A stretch of 64,000 nucleotides of DNA from Russula earlei (Eukaryota > Basidiomycota > Agaricomycetes > Russulales > Russulaceae). Under the pieces are notes generated by a model, which was given only the letters and a program-made list of their open reading frames with translations, ran no database searches and was not told the origin of the DNA. The DNA lies in the NCBI GenBank assembly GCA_025769875.1, contig JAGFNK010000123.1:57357-121356 (forward strand), written 5' to 3'. Positions within the stretch are counted from its first letter, which is position 1; each line of letters opens with the position of its first letter. Positions 46,219-57,930 of the stretch are shown one piece after another. The position numbers and the translations under genes are program-made.

Positions 46219-48395
46219 TCATACATTCCTAATCGAAACGTTGACCGGCAGAGGGTCGACCTTCATCACAAACCAATCCTGAAATTTTCCCTCCCACTCC
46301 TCATAGGAAATACGCGGAACCTTTGAGAACTGGAAGCGTCGCAGTACCCAGCAAAGTACAATCCTCATTTCCATCAGCCCAAGGTTCTTACCAGCGCAGC
46401 CCGCCGGGCCGTACGAGAATGGGATAAATGCCGCCGTGTTGTGCTCTCCTGCGGGCGCGCCTTTGCTGAGCCATCGTTCCGGTAGGAACGCCTCAGGCGC
46501 GTGGAAGTAACGTCTGTCACGATGGATGCTGTATGTATGAAGGAACAGCTGTGTCTCTTCAGGAATCACTCTGTAGTCGCAACCGATTTTGTCAGACAAA
46601 ATGTGGAGTACTCAGATGGACAGCCGGCGGTTTCCTCTTACAGCTTCCCAAGTACCTTAGCACCCTTACCCTTGTTCACTGAGCGTTGTGACCCACTCGG
46701 GACAGGAGGCTGAAGACGAAGGGCCTCATTACTATTGGCAGGCTCAAATGAGATATTGAGAGCTTTGGTGTGCTGTCGTCACTCACATGCAACCATTTAG
46801 CCACTCCATTTGGCTCAATTTCAGTACGCCCAGCGGTTCTTCTCCACTCGGAAAGGCCGAATCAACTTCTTCTTGTAGGCGCTCGTATGCTGCCCGGTTG
46901 AGTAATAGATAATAGATGACGGCCGTAAGTGTGCTGCGTGTTGTGTCGGAGCCAGCAATGATCGCCACCAACCCGTTTTGCGCAACTTCATTCACAGAGG
47001 GGCGATCTGATTCAGGAAGCCCCTCGCCGCTCTAAGATCGAGTCCGATGAGGTGAGGAAGGTAGATTGGATGTGTTGGCATACCAGGTAGTAGAATAAGT
47101 CCTTCCTAATCGCTCCTATTTCCAGTCGCTTCAACACGCGTTCTCTACCAAATGTTCTGGATCGCTGCATCGAGTCCTTCTTTCCCCTTACTGCTGCGAG
47201 AAAAGGCATGACATATGGTACATGTGCCACTGCTCCACTGATGCTAAAGAAAAGAATGAGAAGCGTAAAGGTTCCACTGGGAGGGAATACATACCGCAGA
47301 CCCGACTCAATAAGTGCCAAGACACCATCAGTGTCTCCACCAGCTTCCATGAGCTCAAACCCACCCCCGAAACTGAATACACTAGAATCAGCATCTTCGT
47401 CTTGGCGTGGTGCCTGAAACGCTTACGCCATATCACCCATGAAATCTGTTCTGATGTAAGGCATCAGAACGGAGCCATGGATGTAATAACTACAAAACCT
47501 CACGAAAAATATATGAACCACGCAGCGATGTCCAGCACGGCACCATCATTGCGACCGGATTCGTGGACCAAGTCACCCAGACAATTTACTAATTGCCTGG
47601 TACGACTCGCCAGAATAACTTCATACTCTTTCAAAGCTGCCGACGAAAATGCTCGATTCCAGGGCTTGCGTAGGTGCAAATGCTTAACTGGATCGCGCTG
47701 AGCAAGCAGTGTCGGGGTTCGCCCATCCCAACCTGATCATGACATGTTAGAGTAGGCTGCCATAGAGACGACATGTCCGCACGTGGTCCTTTAGGAAGGC
47801 CGTCTTGGCCGAGTACGGAGTGGATAAGGGAAGCATCGCAAATGGAGAGCTCGTTAGGGCCTGGAGGAGGGTAAGTGGGGGATCACAAGTGGGAGAATTA
47901 TACGCGCCTATCCTTACGACATCGCCATAACGATCGTGTAGGCGTTTGTAGTACCTATGCTGGTCTCCTCTGAAGCTGATATACGCTGCCCACCACTTGG
48001 ACAATTTGTGAATTAGGGGTCCAGGGTGTTGTGCGAGAGGATGGAAGGGAGAGAGGCGATATGCGAGGGTGAAAAACACCGACCCCGCCCAGTAGGTGAA
48101 AAAAACGAATGGAAGGGCAATGTATGGCCTTTGGATGGAGGAAGAAATGGGGAATGAAAGAAGTGCTGGGATCACGATGAGAAGCGCAACACGTGGCAGC
48201 ACCGAGCGCGGTTCAAAGCGTCGAAACAACCAGCTAGACACCTGTAACATCAGTAATGAGAAAGGAAGCGACTAAAGCTGCACCTCACAAACTTACGAAA
48301 GCGGCGACCAGCAGGACGATGCCAGCACAGAGCTGAGATAAGTCATCCGGGGGGCGACGCAGCGGCCAATATAAAGCGGTCAGAGGCAGAGACAT
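46219..48395 (-). CDS. Cytochrome P450 monooxygenase
   Basis: ATG 48395-48393 (M-S-L-P-L-T-A-L). An N-terminal membrane anchor spans the first intron (two hydrophobic stretches, about 48,180-48,340), then a Pro-rich hinge A-Q-H-P-G-P-L-I-H-K. Motifs in order: H-L-R-K-P-W-N-R-A-F-S (C-helix, about 47,660), A-G-S-D-T-T-R-S (I-helix oxygen-binding, about 46,930), E-A-L-R-L-Q-P-P-V-P (ExxR, K-helix, about 46,715), F-L-P-E-R-W and the heme loop F-S-Y-G-P-A-G-C-A-G-K (about 46,395-46,430, Cys ligand). Stop 46221-46219. Around ten introns. All catalytic motifs are present, so it looks functional. The substrate is unknown; many basidiomycete P450s act on xenobiotics or secondary metabolites. Confidence 0.87.
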
Positions 48396-48831
48396 TCTGG
48401 AAGGACGGGGACTGTTGTAGCACAACATGGGATAATGCGCAGCAGGCGGGCTTACCTGTCCTACCGTAACTCAAGCTACTCACGGAGTGAGTTGTAAGCC
48501 GCACTTTAGATTGAGAGATGGTACTTATACACATGAAGGAGTGTGTGAGATAATAGAGTCATATGTCTGCGTATGGATCAAAACGTGGCGTGATATTACT
48601 AGGAGTTCTATTCTAGATACATGTCAGCAATACAAGTTTTATCCTCAAAGTTGGTTTGGATAGAAAGAAACTTGATAAAGTATTGGCCCATAAGGAACAC
48701 AATACATGCATAGCACTTGTGTTAGGGCCATTTCTTCATCTGGCATATCCAAGTTCTTTCACATTGGAGGACACATGTGATGGGAACTGGTGACGAGGCA
48801 ATGGGACGCGCGCAGAAGGTTACGGTGACGA
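48396..48831. other. Intergenic region, P450 promoter side
   Basis: Lies between the P450 start and the Bin3 duplicate. No gene seen. Confidence 0.4.
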
Positions 48832-48918
48832 TCACCCAATAAACGAGCAATCCCCGGGTTGAATAATATGGAGGGGTATTGTGGAAGCCTTGAAAGATCA
48901 CCTGTCATGAGAAAAAAG

Positions 48919-50042
48919 TCAACGCTTAACATACAGGTCGACTGGGCGACGGAATCCTGAATGGCTCATCAGTCAGTCTTAGCGATCAGTCCGCAAATCG
49001 AGATACTCACGGCCTTCGCCAGGCTCCCCAAGCCTCTGCCCAGGCTTGAACCCAATGGAACATAGCAGTTGCCTCGAAATTCTCAGGCCGCATTTGCGAT
49101 GTCTGCGCATTCTCCTGTAGGGTCTACGTCGTGGGGATCTCATGAGTTGATCGACGACGGGAAAGGAAAGGAACACACAGGATGAAGTTTGCGCGCCTTA
49201 ATGTAGGATTCCCGTGGTTGCGCCTCAAGGACAAAGGTACCACCGGAGACCAAAGTCGCATAGACTCGTTCGAAAAAGCGACTCAGTCCAGCGTCGCCGC
49301 CATTCAAATGGATCCATTTCGATACCGAGAACCTAAAATTACGGTACACTGTTAGTCTGTTGCCATCATATTCATTTGGTGAGCAGGTAGCGGCGAGGGA
49401 ACCCACGCGACGATGACGTTGTAGCCCCCGTCGTCTTCGGGAATGGATTCGTTTACCCAGTCAGCACGACGGAAGGAGATGTTGTGCGGAAATGTGTTTT
49501 CAGAAATGTCAAAATCGAGCGTATCGGCAGCGGGGATTGGAAGAGGACCAAACATGTGCTGGCAGGATGCAGGAAAGTAATCGGCGACTGGCGGGGAAGC
49601 GGGAACAGGCGCGCGTTCACGCTTCGAGTTAGGTCGGGATGTGCCAGCGGAGGAGAGAGGAGCTTGGTGACTCCAGAGCGTGCGCCTGCGGCGCCAGGCC
49701 ATGCGCACGAGTGTGTCGTCGATGTCAACGCCAACGACACGTCGGGCACCCCATGACTGCGCTAGGCGGTGAGGATCAGAGTCAGAATGCAGCTAAGAGA
49801 GTGACGCACGACGCGCCTATCTCGCCGGATACCCAACCTTCATTGCAGCCAACGTCAAGCACGCGTGCATTGGTGAAGAGTCCACGGGGTAGGAGGGCAA
49901 GGCGGGAGTCGTGGCCACCTGGGTGGTGATAGCGATACCTTGGGACGCGTTACGCTGGGCTCAGGGTAGGTCTGCTCTAAACTTACCCATGATAATTGTG
50001 GTAGTTTCCATGGGTCGGGATTTTAGAGGAAACGGCAGTCAT
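48919..50042 (-). pseudogene. Second Bin3-type methyltransferase copy, frameshifted in the last third
   Basis: Start ATG 50042-50040, same exon plan as copy 1, including the GC-AG second intron. The SAM motif and the S-V-S-K-W-I-H-L-N signature are intact. In the penultimate exon one extra T (about 49,068, GGCAACTGCTATG against GGCAACGCTATG in copy 1) shifts the frame and loses the family's C-terminal strand (R-P-V-D-L-Y). It may be a recent pseudogene or, less likely, a gene with altered C-terminus. The stop of the original frame would be 48921-48919. Confidence 0.8.
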
Positions 50043-50102
50043 GTTGTTGGTCCGAGTCCCGCTGGTGCTGGCATGGGCCTCCAGGTGAATGCTCAGCTCA
50101 TA

Positions 50103-50666
50103 CTATCACCTATGGGGAACTCGCCATTCCACAACCATCTCGCCAATTTCATTTTTCCCTGTATCTGCTCAAACAACCCCATTTAAAACTTTGTAGTTAT
50201 ACTATTGAGTGCCATTAATGTCATTCTAGCAAAGAAAAATGGAGGTCCATTCAGTGGTTTTCGAGTAGTATTTTGGCTGGGGGTCACGCCTCCATCACGC
50301 TTTCTGTCATGGCGGAGTGCGGAGTTTGATTCCAGCTGGGTGATCACCATCGGGGAGTCTGGGTCACTGCTGTTTTATCCTCTTAATAATGATATATATC
50401 GACCTTTTACTTTTACTCGTGTGGCACTGGCCCATGATGTGAGTGCCACGTTCCGTACATAGCCAAGTCCTGGATTTCACTCGATAATGCTACTCCATTA
50501 CAACTGTTTTCCCTAGTCCCCACCCAATCAAATTGCCTTTGTAAATACACAGGAATGTTTCATCCCGGGCGGACTTTAATTTGGCGAGTGTTACATGTCC
50601 GTTACTTTCGTGACATTTGTGACTGGCGAGATGGTAGTGGAATGGTGAGTTCCCCATAGGTGATAG
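50103..50666. mobile_element. MITE (564 bp) with about 44-bp terminal inverted repeats, TA target
   Basis: Ends CTATCACCTATGGGGAACTC... and its inverted match ...GAGTTCCCCATAGGTGATAG. TA flanks both ends (50101-50102 and 50667-50668). The intact duplicate at about 38,548 has no insertion (CTTCTGT then GCGAGCTGAG), so this is an occupied/empty pair. It lies 61 bp upstream of the copy 2 ATG. No coding capacity. TA target and short length fit a Tc1/mariner-pogo type non-autonomous element. Confidence 0.9.
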
Positions 50667-50852
50667 TACAGAAGAGCATCTCTCATCAGCAGCTTTTGAC
50701 TTTTAGCGGTGGGTTGGATGATCAAGAATTGCCATAAAAGGCGATTGGGTCGGCAAGAGAATCGGGGGTTCAATCACACTGTTAAATTACACATATAAGC
50801 AAGTTAACAGTAGCATAACTACTTACCTTTTTCCCTACCAAATCAAAAACAA

Positions 50853-51369
50853 ATGTTATCCTGTTTCCAATTGACTAGTGCATCATCCACCCCATCCACT
50901 CCATCTGCCGCTTCTGGCCTGAGTGCCCCTTGCACGACACAATGTTTTAAGTTCAGGCATGCCCCTTCAAAGATCATTGCCAATTCTGGAAAGAGGGGAG
51001 ATTTTAATTATGACTGGGAGCATGGCAGATACCCCATGGAATGGCCGACAGCAGCCAATTTTGATGCATGGTGCCAGCAAGAAGAACTGGCTCATGCAAT
51101 TGAATTGATTACATCCAGCACTGAGCATGGGCAGGGATGGACAAAAAAAGTTTTTGTCTGTTCCCACCAACTATCCAGGGGAGCTTTGTGTTATGTAAAG
51201 AAGCACCCCAATCGCACATGGAGATCTGAGATCAAGAAGATGGGTTGCTGTTGCCAAATAGTCATCAAATCATATGCAGACGTGCCTACCATTCTCGGAC
51301 AATATGCAAGTGAGCATGACCATGAAATTGGAATTGCTAATCTTGCTTACACATGAATGTCATGTGAAG
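50853..51369 (+). pseudogene. MULE-type transposase, N-terminal part (interrupted by Element 3)
   Basis: ATG 50853. The frame has a low-complexity Ser/Thr start, then a FAR1/WRKY-GCM1-like zinc domain: K-V-F-V-C-S-H-Q, M-G-C-C-C-Q-I-V-I-K and S-E-H-D-H-E-I-G with the His pair. A TGA after N-L-A-Y-T replaces an expected Arg codon. The gene continues after Element 3 at 60206, sharing the TSD TGAAG. Confidence 0.7.
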
Positions 51370-51861
51370 TGTCACCGACTGGGGGCGGTGTCGCTGACAA
51401 TTCATTTCACATGTGAGTCATGCGCACAGAGTTGAATGAGATAATGAGTTCTCATAGAAATCGGGGATCTCGGTGACAACACAGCGAAAGCTAGTGTGTA
51501 CCGTGGAGAAGGAATACAATGAATAAGTCTTCGCGTTTGAAGACTTAGAGAGTAGAAAGTGTTTTCGAGTCGATTGCTTGATTCCCTGCAAGCCTACAGT
51601 CCCAAAGCTAGAATCCAGTGATATTCACAAGAGAACAAGCTTAGGGCTTGTTCTCTCACACAGACAGGTTTATATAGACATGTATGTCCTATATCAAATA
51701 GTAGACATGAGGAGGTAACGAGGCAATCGAGACTGGAACATGCCAGAAAGTAGTGGTACAGGCGAGGCTTAGAGAGTCATCAAATGCGTGGGAATCGTGA
51801 GGCTTGTCTGGGTAGGCTTGTCCAGTTGCCGGTCTGGTCCGAAGAACTGGTACTTGTGACA
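51370..51861 (-). mobile_element. 3' LTR of Element 3
   Basis: 492 bp; minus-strand TATA at about 51,675-51,670; putative RNA-start segment AAGCTTGTTCT at 51642-51632. Confidence 0.92.
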
Positions 51862-51872
51862 TCACCCCCTTG
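51862..51872 (-). promoter_or_regulatory. Polypurine tract of Element 3
   Basis: AAGGGGGTGA on the minus strand directly before the 3' LTR; the usual plus-strand primer of LTR retrotransposons. Confidence 0.65.
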
Positions 51873-51879
51873 TTAATGT

Positions 51880-53126
51880 CTAAGCGACGTAAGGAGTGAT
51901 TGTGGATTGACAACAATGAGTGTGAAAGTGTAGTTGATCACGGGGGACTCGGCATATTTTGTCCATCTTGCATTGATGATGTGGGTTTCTGCAATGATCA
52001 GCTATGTGTCCGTGATGGTTGCAGAGGATGCATATAGCGATTTTGTGACATTCGAAGGTATCGTGTCCTCCATTGTGGCACCAGGCACACTTGTCAGAGA
52101 GTCAAGGGGAAAATTGATACCATGGGTCCATCAGGGCTTCTTTGGCTTCCTTGTGTTCTTAGTCGGTTAGTTGAGGCATGGTACTGAACAAGACTCGTGG
52201 TTCAAGATGAGCTTTGGCATTAGCCCTAGCCAATTTGACCTCCGAATCTCTTACTTCCCACATCATGTCATGGTATCTTTCTCAAGCAGTAATGAGGTTG
52301 TTTGCCATTTGTCATACCTTTCTGAGGGCGAAGCGATAACGACGTACTTCGGCTTCTAGGGATAGATCCTGTTCGAATCTAAGTGCTTCGTTTATTGCTG
52401 CGGTATGTCTAAGCCCTTCTTTAAACAAAAAGGTGTCTTTCTGCGTAAGAAGGGGGCGAGGGTAGGGGTCAGCTCGTGCTCAAATGGGTATGCAATGAGT
52501 GGGGCATCCTGGGCCGTAAGTTGCCAATAGAGAGGGGAAGCCGTGTGTCAAGTCAGGGAGGACAAAGCAAGGGGGGAGTGTGTCGTCTTCATTGCCTGGG
52601 TCCGGAATAAGCAGGTCCAGTCCTAGATCTCCTTCCTCCCATCCTTCTCCAAGTTCCTCTAGTTCTGATGGTTGATTGTTGGCAGGCAGTTTGTAGATGG
52701 GGGGTGGCGTCCTGCTGTGGTTAACTGGAGCGAAGTTCTTGTTGAGCACTGACAACATTCTCTACTTGTTCAATGATAGGGGTGTTTATACGTGGTGGAA
52801 TTGGAATGGGATCAGGTGATGGAGAATGGACGTGGTAAGAGGGGCTGTGGGTTCTGATGGGAGAGTCAGTTCCTTGGGTAGGGGATAAATTGCTGAAGGC
52901 TCTCAGTATGGTTGTGAGGGAGTCATCTTCCCATAGTTCACGTGCTTGTACTATCATAGTGGCAGTGTTGTGCAGCACATCGAATGAGTAGTCTGGTGTT
53001 GATAGTTGCAGCGGTTGAGGGAGACGGTCCTCTAGATAGTGGTAGGTGGATGAGCATAGGAGAGTATGGAGGTGAGGGTATGAGAGTGGCAGTGGAGGCA
53101 GTGGGGGAGTTGTGTGTAGAAGACAT
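51880..53126 (-). pseudogene. Element 3 ORF-C: accessory protein after pol with two CCHC zinc knuckles
   Basis: ATG 53126-53124, 53 bases after the pol stop region, about 410 codons with frameshifts near 52,965 and 52,745. The N-terminus is Ser/Pro-rich (S-P-P-Y-S-P). A middle segment has charged residues in a heptad-like pattern (E-A-E-V-R-R-Y-R-F-A-L-R-K-V-W, about 52,320-52,365), a likely coiled coil. The C-terminal end has two CCHC knuckles: C-A-W-C-H-N-G-G-H-D-T-F-E-C (about 52,050-52,091) and C-I-L-C-N-H-H-G-H-I-A-D-H-C (about 51,985-52,026). Stop TAG 51882-51880. Zinc knuckles bind single-stranded nucleic acid, so a packaging or RNA-handling role next to Gag is plausible. Internal stops, such as a TAA near 52,170, show decay. 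Confidence 0.6.
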
Positions 53127-54497
53127 GTTGATGTTTGGGGGTGAAGTGGTAGGGAATAGTCATTTGTCGGTGGTGTTTTTATATCTGAGATCGTCCAGCT
53201 GAAGCGGAGTAATATTCTTTTAGGAGTTCTGGGGCGTTGAGGTTATGGTGGTTCGACCCAGGAGTCATCTGATGTTGGGTATCCTTTCCAGTGTACAAGG
53301 TATTGAAGTTTATGTGTTCAGTCCGAAACCTCCTAGTGTCTAGAATTGCTTCAACTTCATATTCTTCCTCACCTTTGATGGTCGGTGGAGGGTGTGTAAA
53401 CGGCGTGCTGTATTCTTCCATTTCTTTATAAGGAAGGAGGAGGTTGACATGGAAGACGTCGTGTATTTTCATAGATGGTGGGAGTTGTAATTGATAGGCG
53501 ACTTTGGAAATTCTTTTTGTGATGGGAAATGGGCCAGTATCTTTTGGGCATTAGCTTGCATGTTCCTTGTGTTTTGAGGTTCTTCGCTTCTAGCCATACG
53601 AGGGTTCCTTCTTCCATTTCTTTGATGTCAGGTTTCAGGGGTTGTTGTTTGCGTTCTAGAAGTTGTTGGGCGTCCTGTCTTGCCTCTTCTAGTTGTTTCA
53701 GACAATTGGTGGATGAGGGTATGTTATTGTCTTCTAGGTTGATGTTCGATCTGGGGTTTGAATCCCATGAGGAGTTCGTGTGGCAACTTCCAGTGTTGTT
53801 TCATGTTTCCATGAGTTGTGTGTGTATTCTGCTAAAGGAAGCATTTTTGCCCAGGAATGAGGGTGAGTCGTGGTCCAGGGTCTTAGGTATTGTTCCAGCC
53901 AGCACGTTCATTCGTTCTGTTTGTCCATCTGTTTGGGGGTGGAACGTGGTGGACATATTTTGTTTGATGCCTAGATTTTTACATATGGCTTTAGAGAAGT
54001 TTGATGTGAATTGGGGGTCTCTGTTGGAGATGATTCTTTTGGAATGCCAAACCAGGGCATGAGGTGTTTCAGATATTCGTGTGCGACACCTGTTCCATTG
54101 ATCGTTTTGTTGCATGGGATGAATTTTGTCGCTTTGGAGCATCCTTGGTCGACTATGGTGAGGATGCTGTCAAATCCTTCTGATTTGGGCAAGTCGGTAA
54201 TGAGGTCCATTGATACGTATTGAAAGGGGCCTTGCTCTACATGTGTGTCGAGTGGAAAAGTCGTGGCTTTCTTTCTAGGTATATTGGTCTTGGACTCTTG
54301 GCATTTGGCGCAACCTTTGACGTATTGTTCTATGAATTGTCATAGTCTGGGCCCTTCGTAATGTTGTTTGACTAGTCCCAGGTGTTGGCTATTCCTGGGT
54401 GTCCTGCAAACAGGGTGTCGTGAAATTTTCTCAGAATTTCTCACCGCTTGTCAGGTTTATCTGGTAGGTAGGTTTTTCGTACAAAGATTTCGGGTGG

Positions 54498-55378
54498 TGT
54501 CAAGACTCACTGTTGAACTATCCAGTTCAAGAGCGAGGGATAAGCTCGGAGATGAGTTGATAGGCGTCCAAGACGGCGTGGGCAAGAAGTAGAGTCCAGA
54601 GTAGTAACAGATACCAGAGAGGTATTGTTACTGTGAGAGTCGAGCAATCATGCAGGGAAGAGGCCAGGGTAGTCACAAGGGGATGGTCCTTAAAGGAGTA
54701 TCCCAGGGATGGAGAGTGCCGTAAACAAATGGACAGTCTGAGGACTGTCCGCTACTTTATTGAGCGCTTATATACTACAAGAGAACTGCTAAATAGGGAA
54801 CAAGTCATAACCTTGTTATCAAGCACCATAGAGTGATGAGTAAGAAGTCGGAGGACGCTTACTGAGCATGCTCAGTCATGCTCAGTAAGCTGCTGAGTAA
54901 GAAGCTTCTCTTGATGAGTAAGAGCTTCCATTGTCCATGTGTTCACTGCTTTAGTGCACATGCAAGCACCCGATTCATTTCCTGTTAGTTAGTTTAGGGC
55001 CGGTCATTTGAGGACTTTGTAGTTTGGTTAGAGAATAGTGTTATCTTATAAGGCCCTTATATAGTTCTATTAGGGTCCTTAGAGTCGACCCTAATACTTC
55101 TATTAAGGTCCTTAGTGTTGCCTTATAGTTCGTTCTATAGTTATTAGAGTTGGTCTAATAACGCCTTGTAGGGCCTTTGATACCAGGTTAGTACCTATTG
55201 TAGAGTTCCTAGGGTCGTTCCAAAGGGTCCTTAGGAAGGCCCTAATGCTGTCTTTTGTTGCTAGAAGGGTTGCTTTAAAGTGGGGCTTGCTGTATGTCGA
55301 TTGTGCCGAGAATCGCTCGCGCAACAATGCGCGCGCGATATTGTGGACACCTCTACTCACCCCTTATGGTTCATGACA
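54498..55378 (-). mobile_element. Solo LTR, family B (881 bp), inside Element 3 pol
   Basis: Reverse complement of the 3561-4520 LTR, lacking a 79-bp block just after TGTCATGAACCAT. Perfect TSD GGTGG at 54493-54497 and 55379-55383. TATA on the minus strand near 54,775. Confidence 0.95.
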
Positions 55379-57164
55379 GGTGGTAGTAGTGTGGTTTTTT
55401 GTTCTTCTACCCCCTTGTTAAGGTCTTTGCAGTGAGAAAGTGTGTCGGCAATTGTGTGTGTGTGTCCCGGGACATGTTCCATAGTGATGTTGAAATCCTG
55501 CATGTATTGCATCCATCTGGCTTGTCATCCCGTTAATTTTTGTGGTTCTTTGAAGTAGGTGAGATTTTTGTGGTCTGTCCTTATTCTGACTGGTTTATCG
55601 GCTCCTAGGAAGAATGGTTGTCCACTTTTTAGTCTGAAAATTACTGCTGCTAGTTCTTTGTCATGTGCATCGTAGTTCCTTTCTGCATCTAATAATGTCC
55701 TAGAATAGTCTGCAATTGGGTGTAGACCGTCTTCATATTCTTGGGATATGATGGCTCCGATGGCAAATCCTGACGCATCGGTGTCCAGAATAAATTGTTT
55801 TGTCCATTCTGGTGTGCGAAGTACTGGGTAGGATATGCAGGTCTCTTTTAAGATCTGAAAGGCCTGATCTTCCTTTGTTGTCCATTCCCATTGTTTATTT
55901 TTCTTTGTCAAGTCGTTTAGTGGTCTGGCTTTTATAGAAAAGTTGGGTATGAAGTTCCGATAGAAGTTACAAAATCCCAAGAAACTTCTGACTTCTTTCA
56001 GTGTTGATGGGGTTGGCCAGTCTTGATTCCTTTGACTTTCACGGGGTCCATGGTTATCTTCCCTTCTCCTATGATTACCCCGAGGTATTCCACTTTTCTC
56101 TTGTGGAACTGACATTTTTCTGGTTTGAGATAGAGGTCATGTCGTTTTAATTTAGACAGTATGTGGTTGACTTTGGATGCGTGTTCTGTTTCATCATTTT
56201 TTGTGGCAATGATGATGTCGTCCATATAGATTTCAACCATCCTTGTGTGAGTTCTTCTTGGAAAATGTTGTCCATCATGGTTTGGAAGGTAGCTGGAGAG
56301 TTTGTCAATCCAAAAAACATTACCATGGGTTTGAACAGCTCATCACTGGTTTTGAAGGCTGCTTTCCATTCGTCTCCTTCTTTGATTCGGATATTGTTAT
56401 AACCCCACCTAACGTCGAATTTAGTGAAGAGTTCTTTTCCTGCTAGGGCATGGATAAGTTCTGGGATCAGGGGTAGTGGATATATGTTCGGTATTGTCCA
56501 TTTGTTTAGGTTCCTGTAGTCTTGTACTGGTCGGAATTTTCCATCTTTCTTTTTTATAAGAAAGAATCCACTAGCGTACGGCGAATTGGACCTTCTAATT
56601 CGTTTAAGTCATAAATTCTGTTCAAGGAATTTCCCTTGTTCCTCTTTTTCTTTAGGTGATAAGGGGTATACCCTGCAATTGATTGTTGTTGGGGCGTCTG
56701 GTTTTAAGTCGATGGTGTGGTCCCATTTCCTTGGTCCAGGGAATCTTTCTGACTCTTGTTCCATGAATACTTGTCCATGTCGGTGATATTGATAAGGAAC
56801 CATTTCCTGCCAGGTCTTAGGTTTGTCTTGTATTTGTGACTCGGCCAGTTGTTGAGCTATGGTGGTTTTGCGTATTTGGGTTTGTAGCCATAGTTCGTCC
56901 CCTTCCTCCCAGTCTGCTAGGGCTTTAATCCATGGTGGTGTTTCTTGGTTTCCTGTGAGGGTGATTCTTCCCATCATGGTTCCCTTGGACCAGTTTATTC
57001 TTGGATTGGTTGATTCTAAGAACGGATATCCTAGGATAATATCATCCTGTCCTATGTCTGCCACCAAAAACTGGTGCATGTGTTTTTGTCCTAGTAATTT
57101 TAGCTCCAAGTCGACAGCTTGAGTGATTTTTCCCAAACAATTAAGTGTTCCATCAACGTTTCTA

Positions 57165-57720
57165 AGGCCCCTTTTACCAACCAAGAATTCTTGAATCTTG
57201 AACTTGAACTTGGATTTCGGGATTTTCCGGGAGTGACAGGAATGACAGGTGTGATGTAAGTGACATAATAAACTAATATGAGTCCATTTCAAATATGAGT
57301 TATTTTCCGGTGTGATTTGCTGGGTTTACATGTGATATGTAAAATATTTTTTCTAACCCTTCCTTCCACTCCTTCCAAGTGGGGTATTGCAAGCATGTCA
57401 TTAAGGCAGAATATGTGTCACCAATGTGTGGGTGCACATCTTTGTGCAAATTTTGTATGTGCAGCTCTGGTGAAAATGGGGCTGCAAGCACCCAGATGTT
57501 GAGCTCGAGTTGGACTGCTCGACTCCGAGTTTGACGCTGACACATCATGTGTAACCCCAAATATGTGAATATGCAAATGACAACAAAAACAAATGCATAT
57601 TAATTTATTATATACATCATATCACTTACATCACTCCTGTCACTCCTGTCACTCCCGGAAAATCCCGAAATCCAAGTTCAAGTTCAACATTCAAGAATTC
57701 TCGGTTGGTAAAAGGGGCCT
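57165..57720. mobile_element. MULE-type MITE (556 bp) with about 105-bp terminal inverted repeats
   Basis: The ends AGGCCCCTTTTACCAACC... and ...GGTTGGTAAAAGGGGCCT are inverted copies continuing for about 105 bp, including a GTGACAGGAGTGACAGG-type tandem. Flanks AACGTTTCTA (57155-57164) and AACGTTCTTA (57721-57730) form a 10-bp TSD with two changes, the length typical of Mutator-like elements. The centre has no coding frame. Confidence 0.85.
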
Positions 57721-57930
57721 AACGTTCTTAGTCGGTTTCAAGTTTCTGGTTTGTAGGTGTAACTCTTTTGTTGATTTGGGTAATATGAAGCATTCGGTGG
57801 CTCCACTATCTATCAGGGCTTTTCTTTCGGCTTTGTTCAATCCAATGTAAATAGTAGTCATCACTGATATTGACTTTCTTTGAGACTTGTACATGGAATC
57901 GATACCTAGAGCTTGAGCAATCGCCGTTAT

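Larger units (their letters stand above)
48832..50700 (-). repeat. Inverted duplication, copy 2 (Bin3 pseudogene plus MITE)
   Basis: Reverse-oriented near-copy of 38516-39820. A 564-bp inverted-repeat element (50103-50666) splits its upstream part; without it the two copies are collinear from end to end. Confidence 0.9.
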
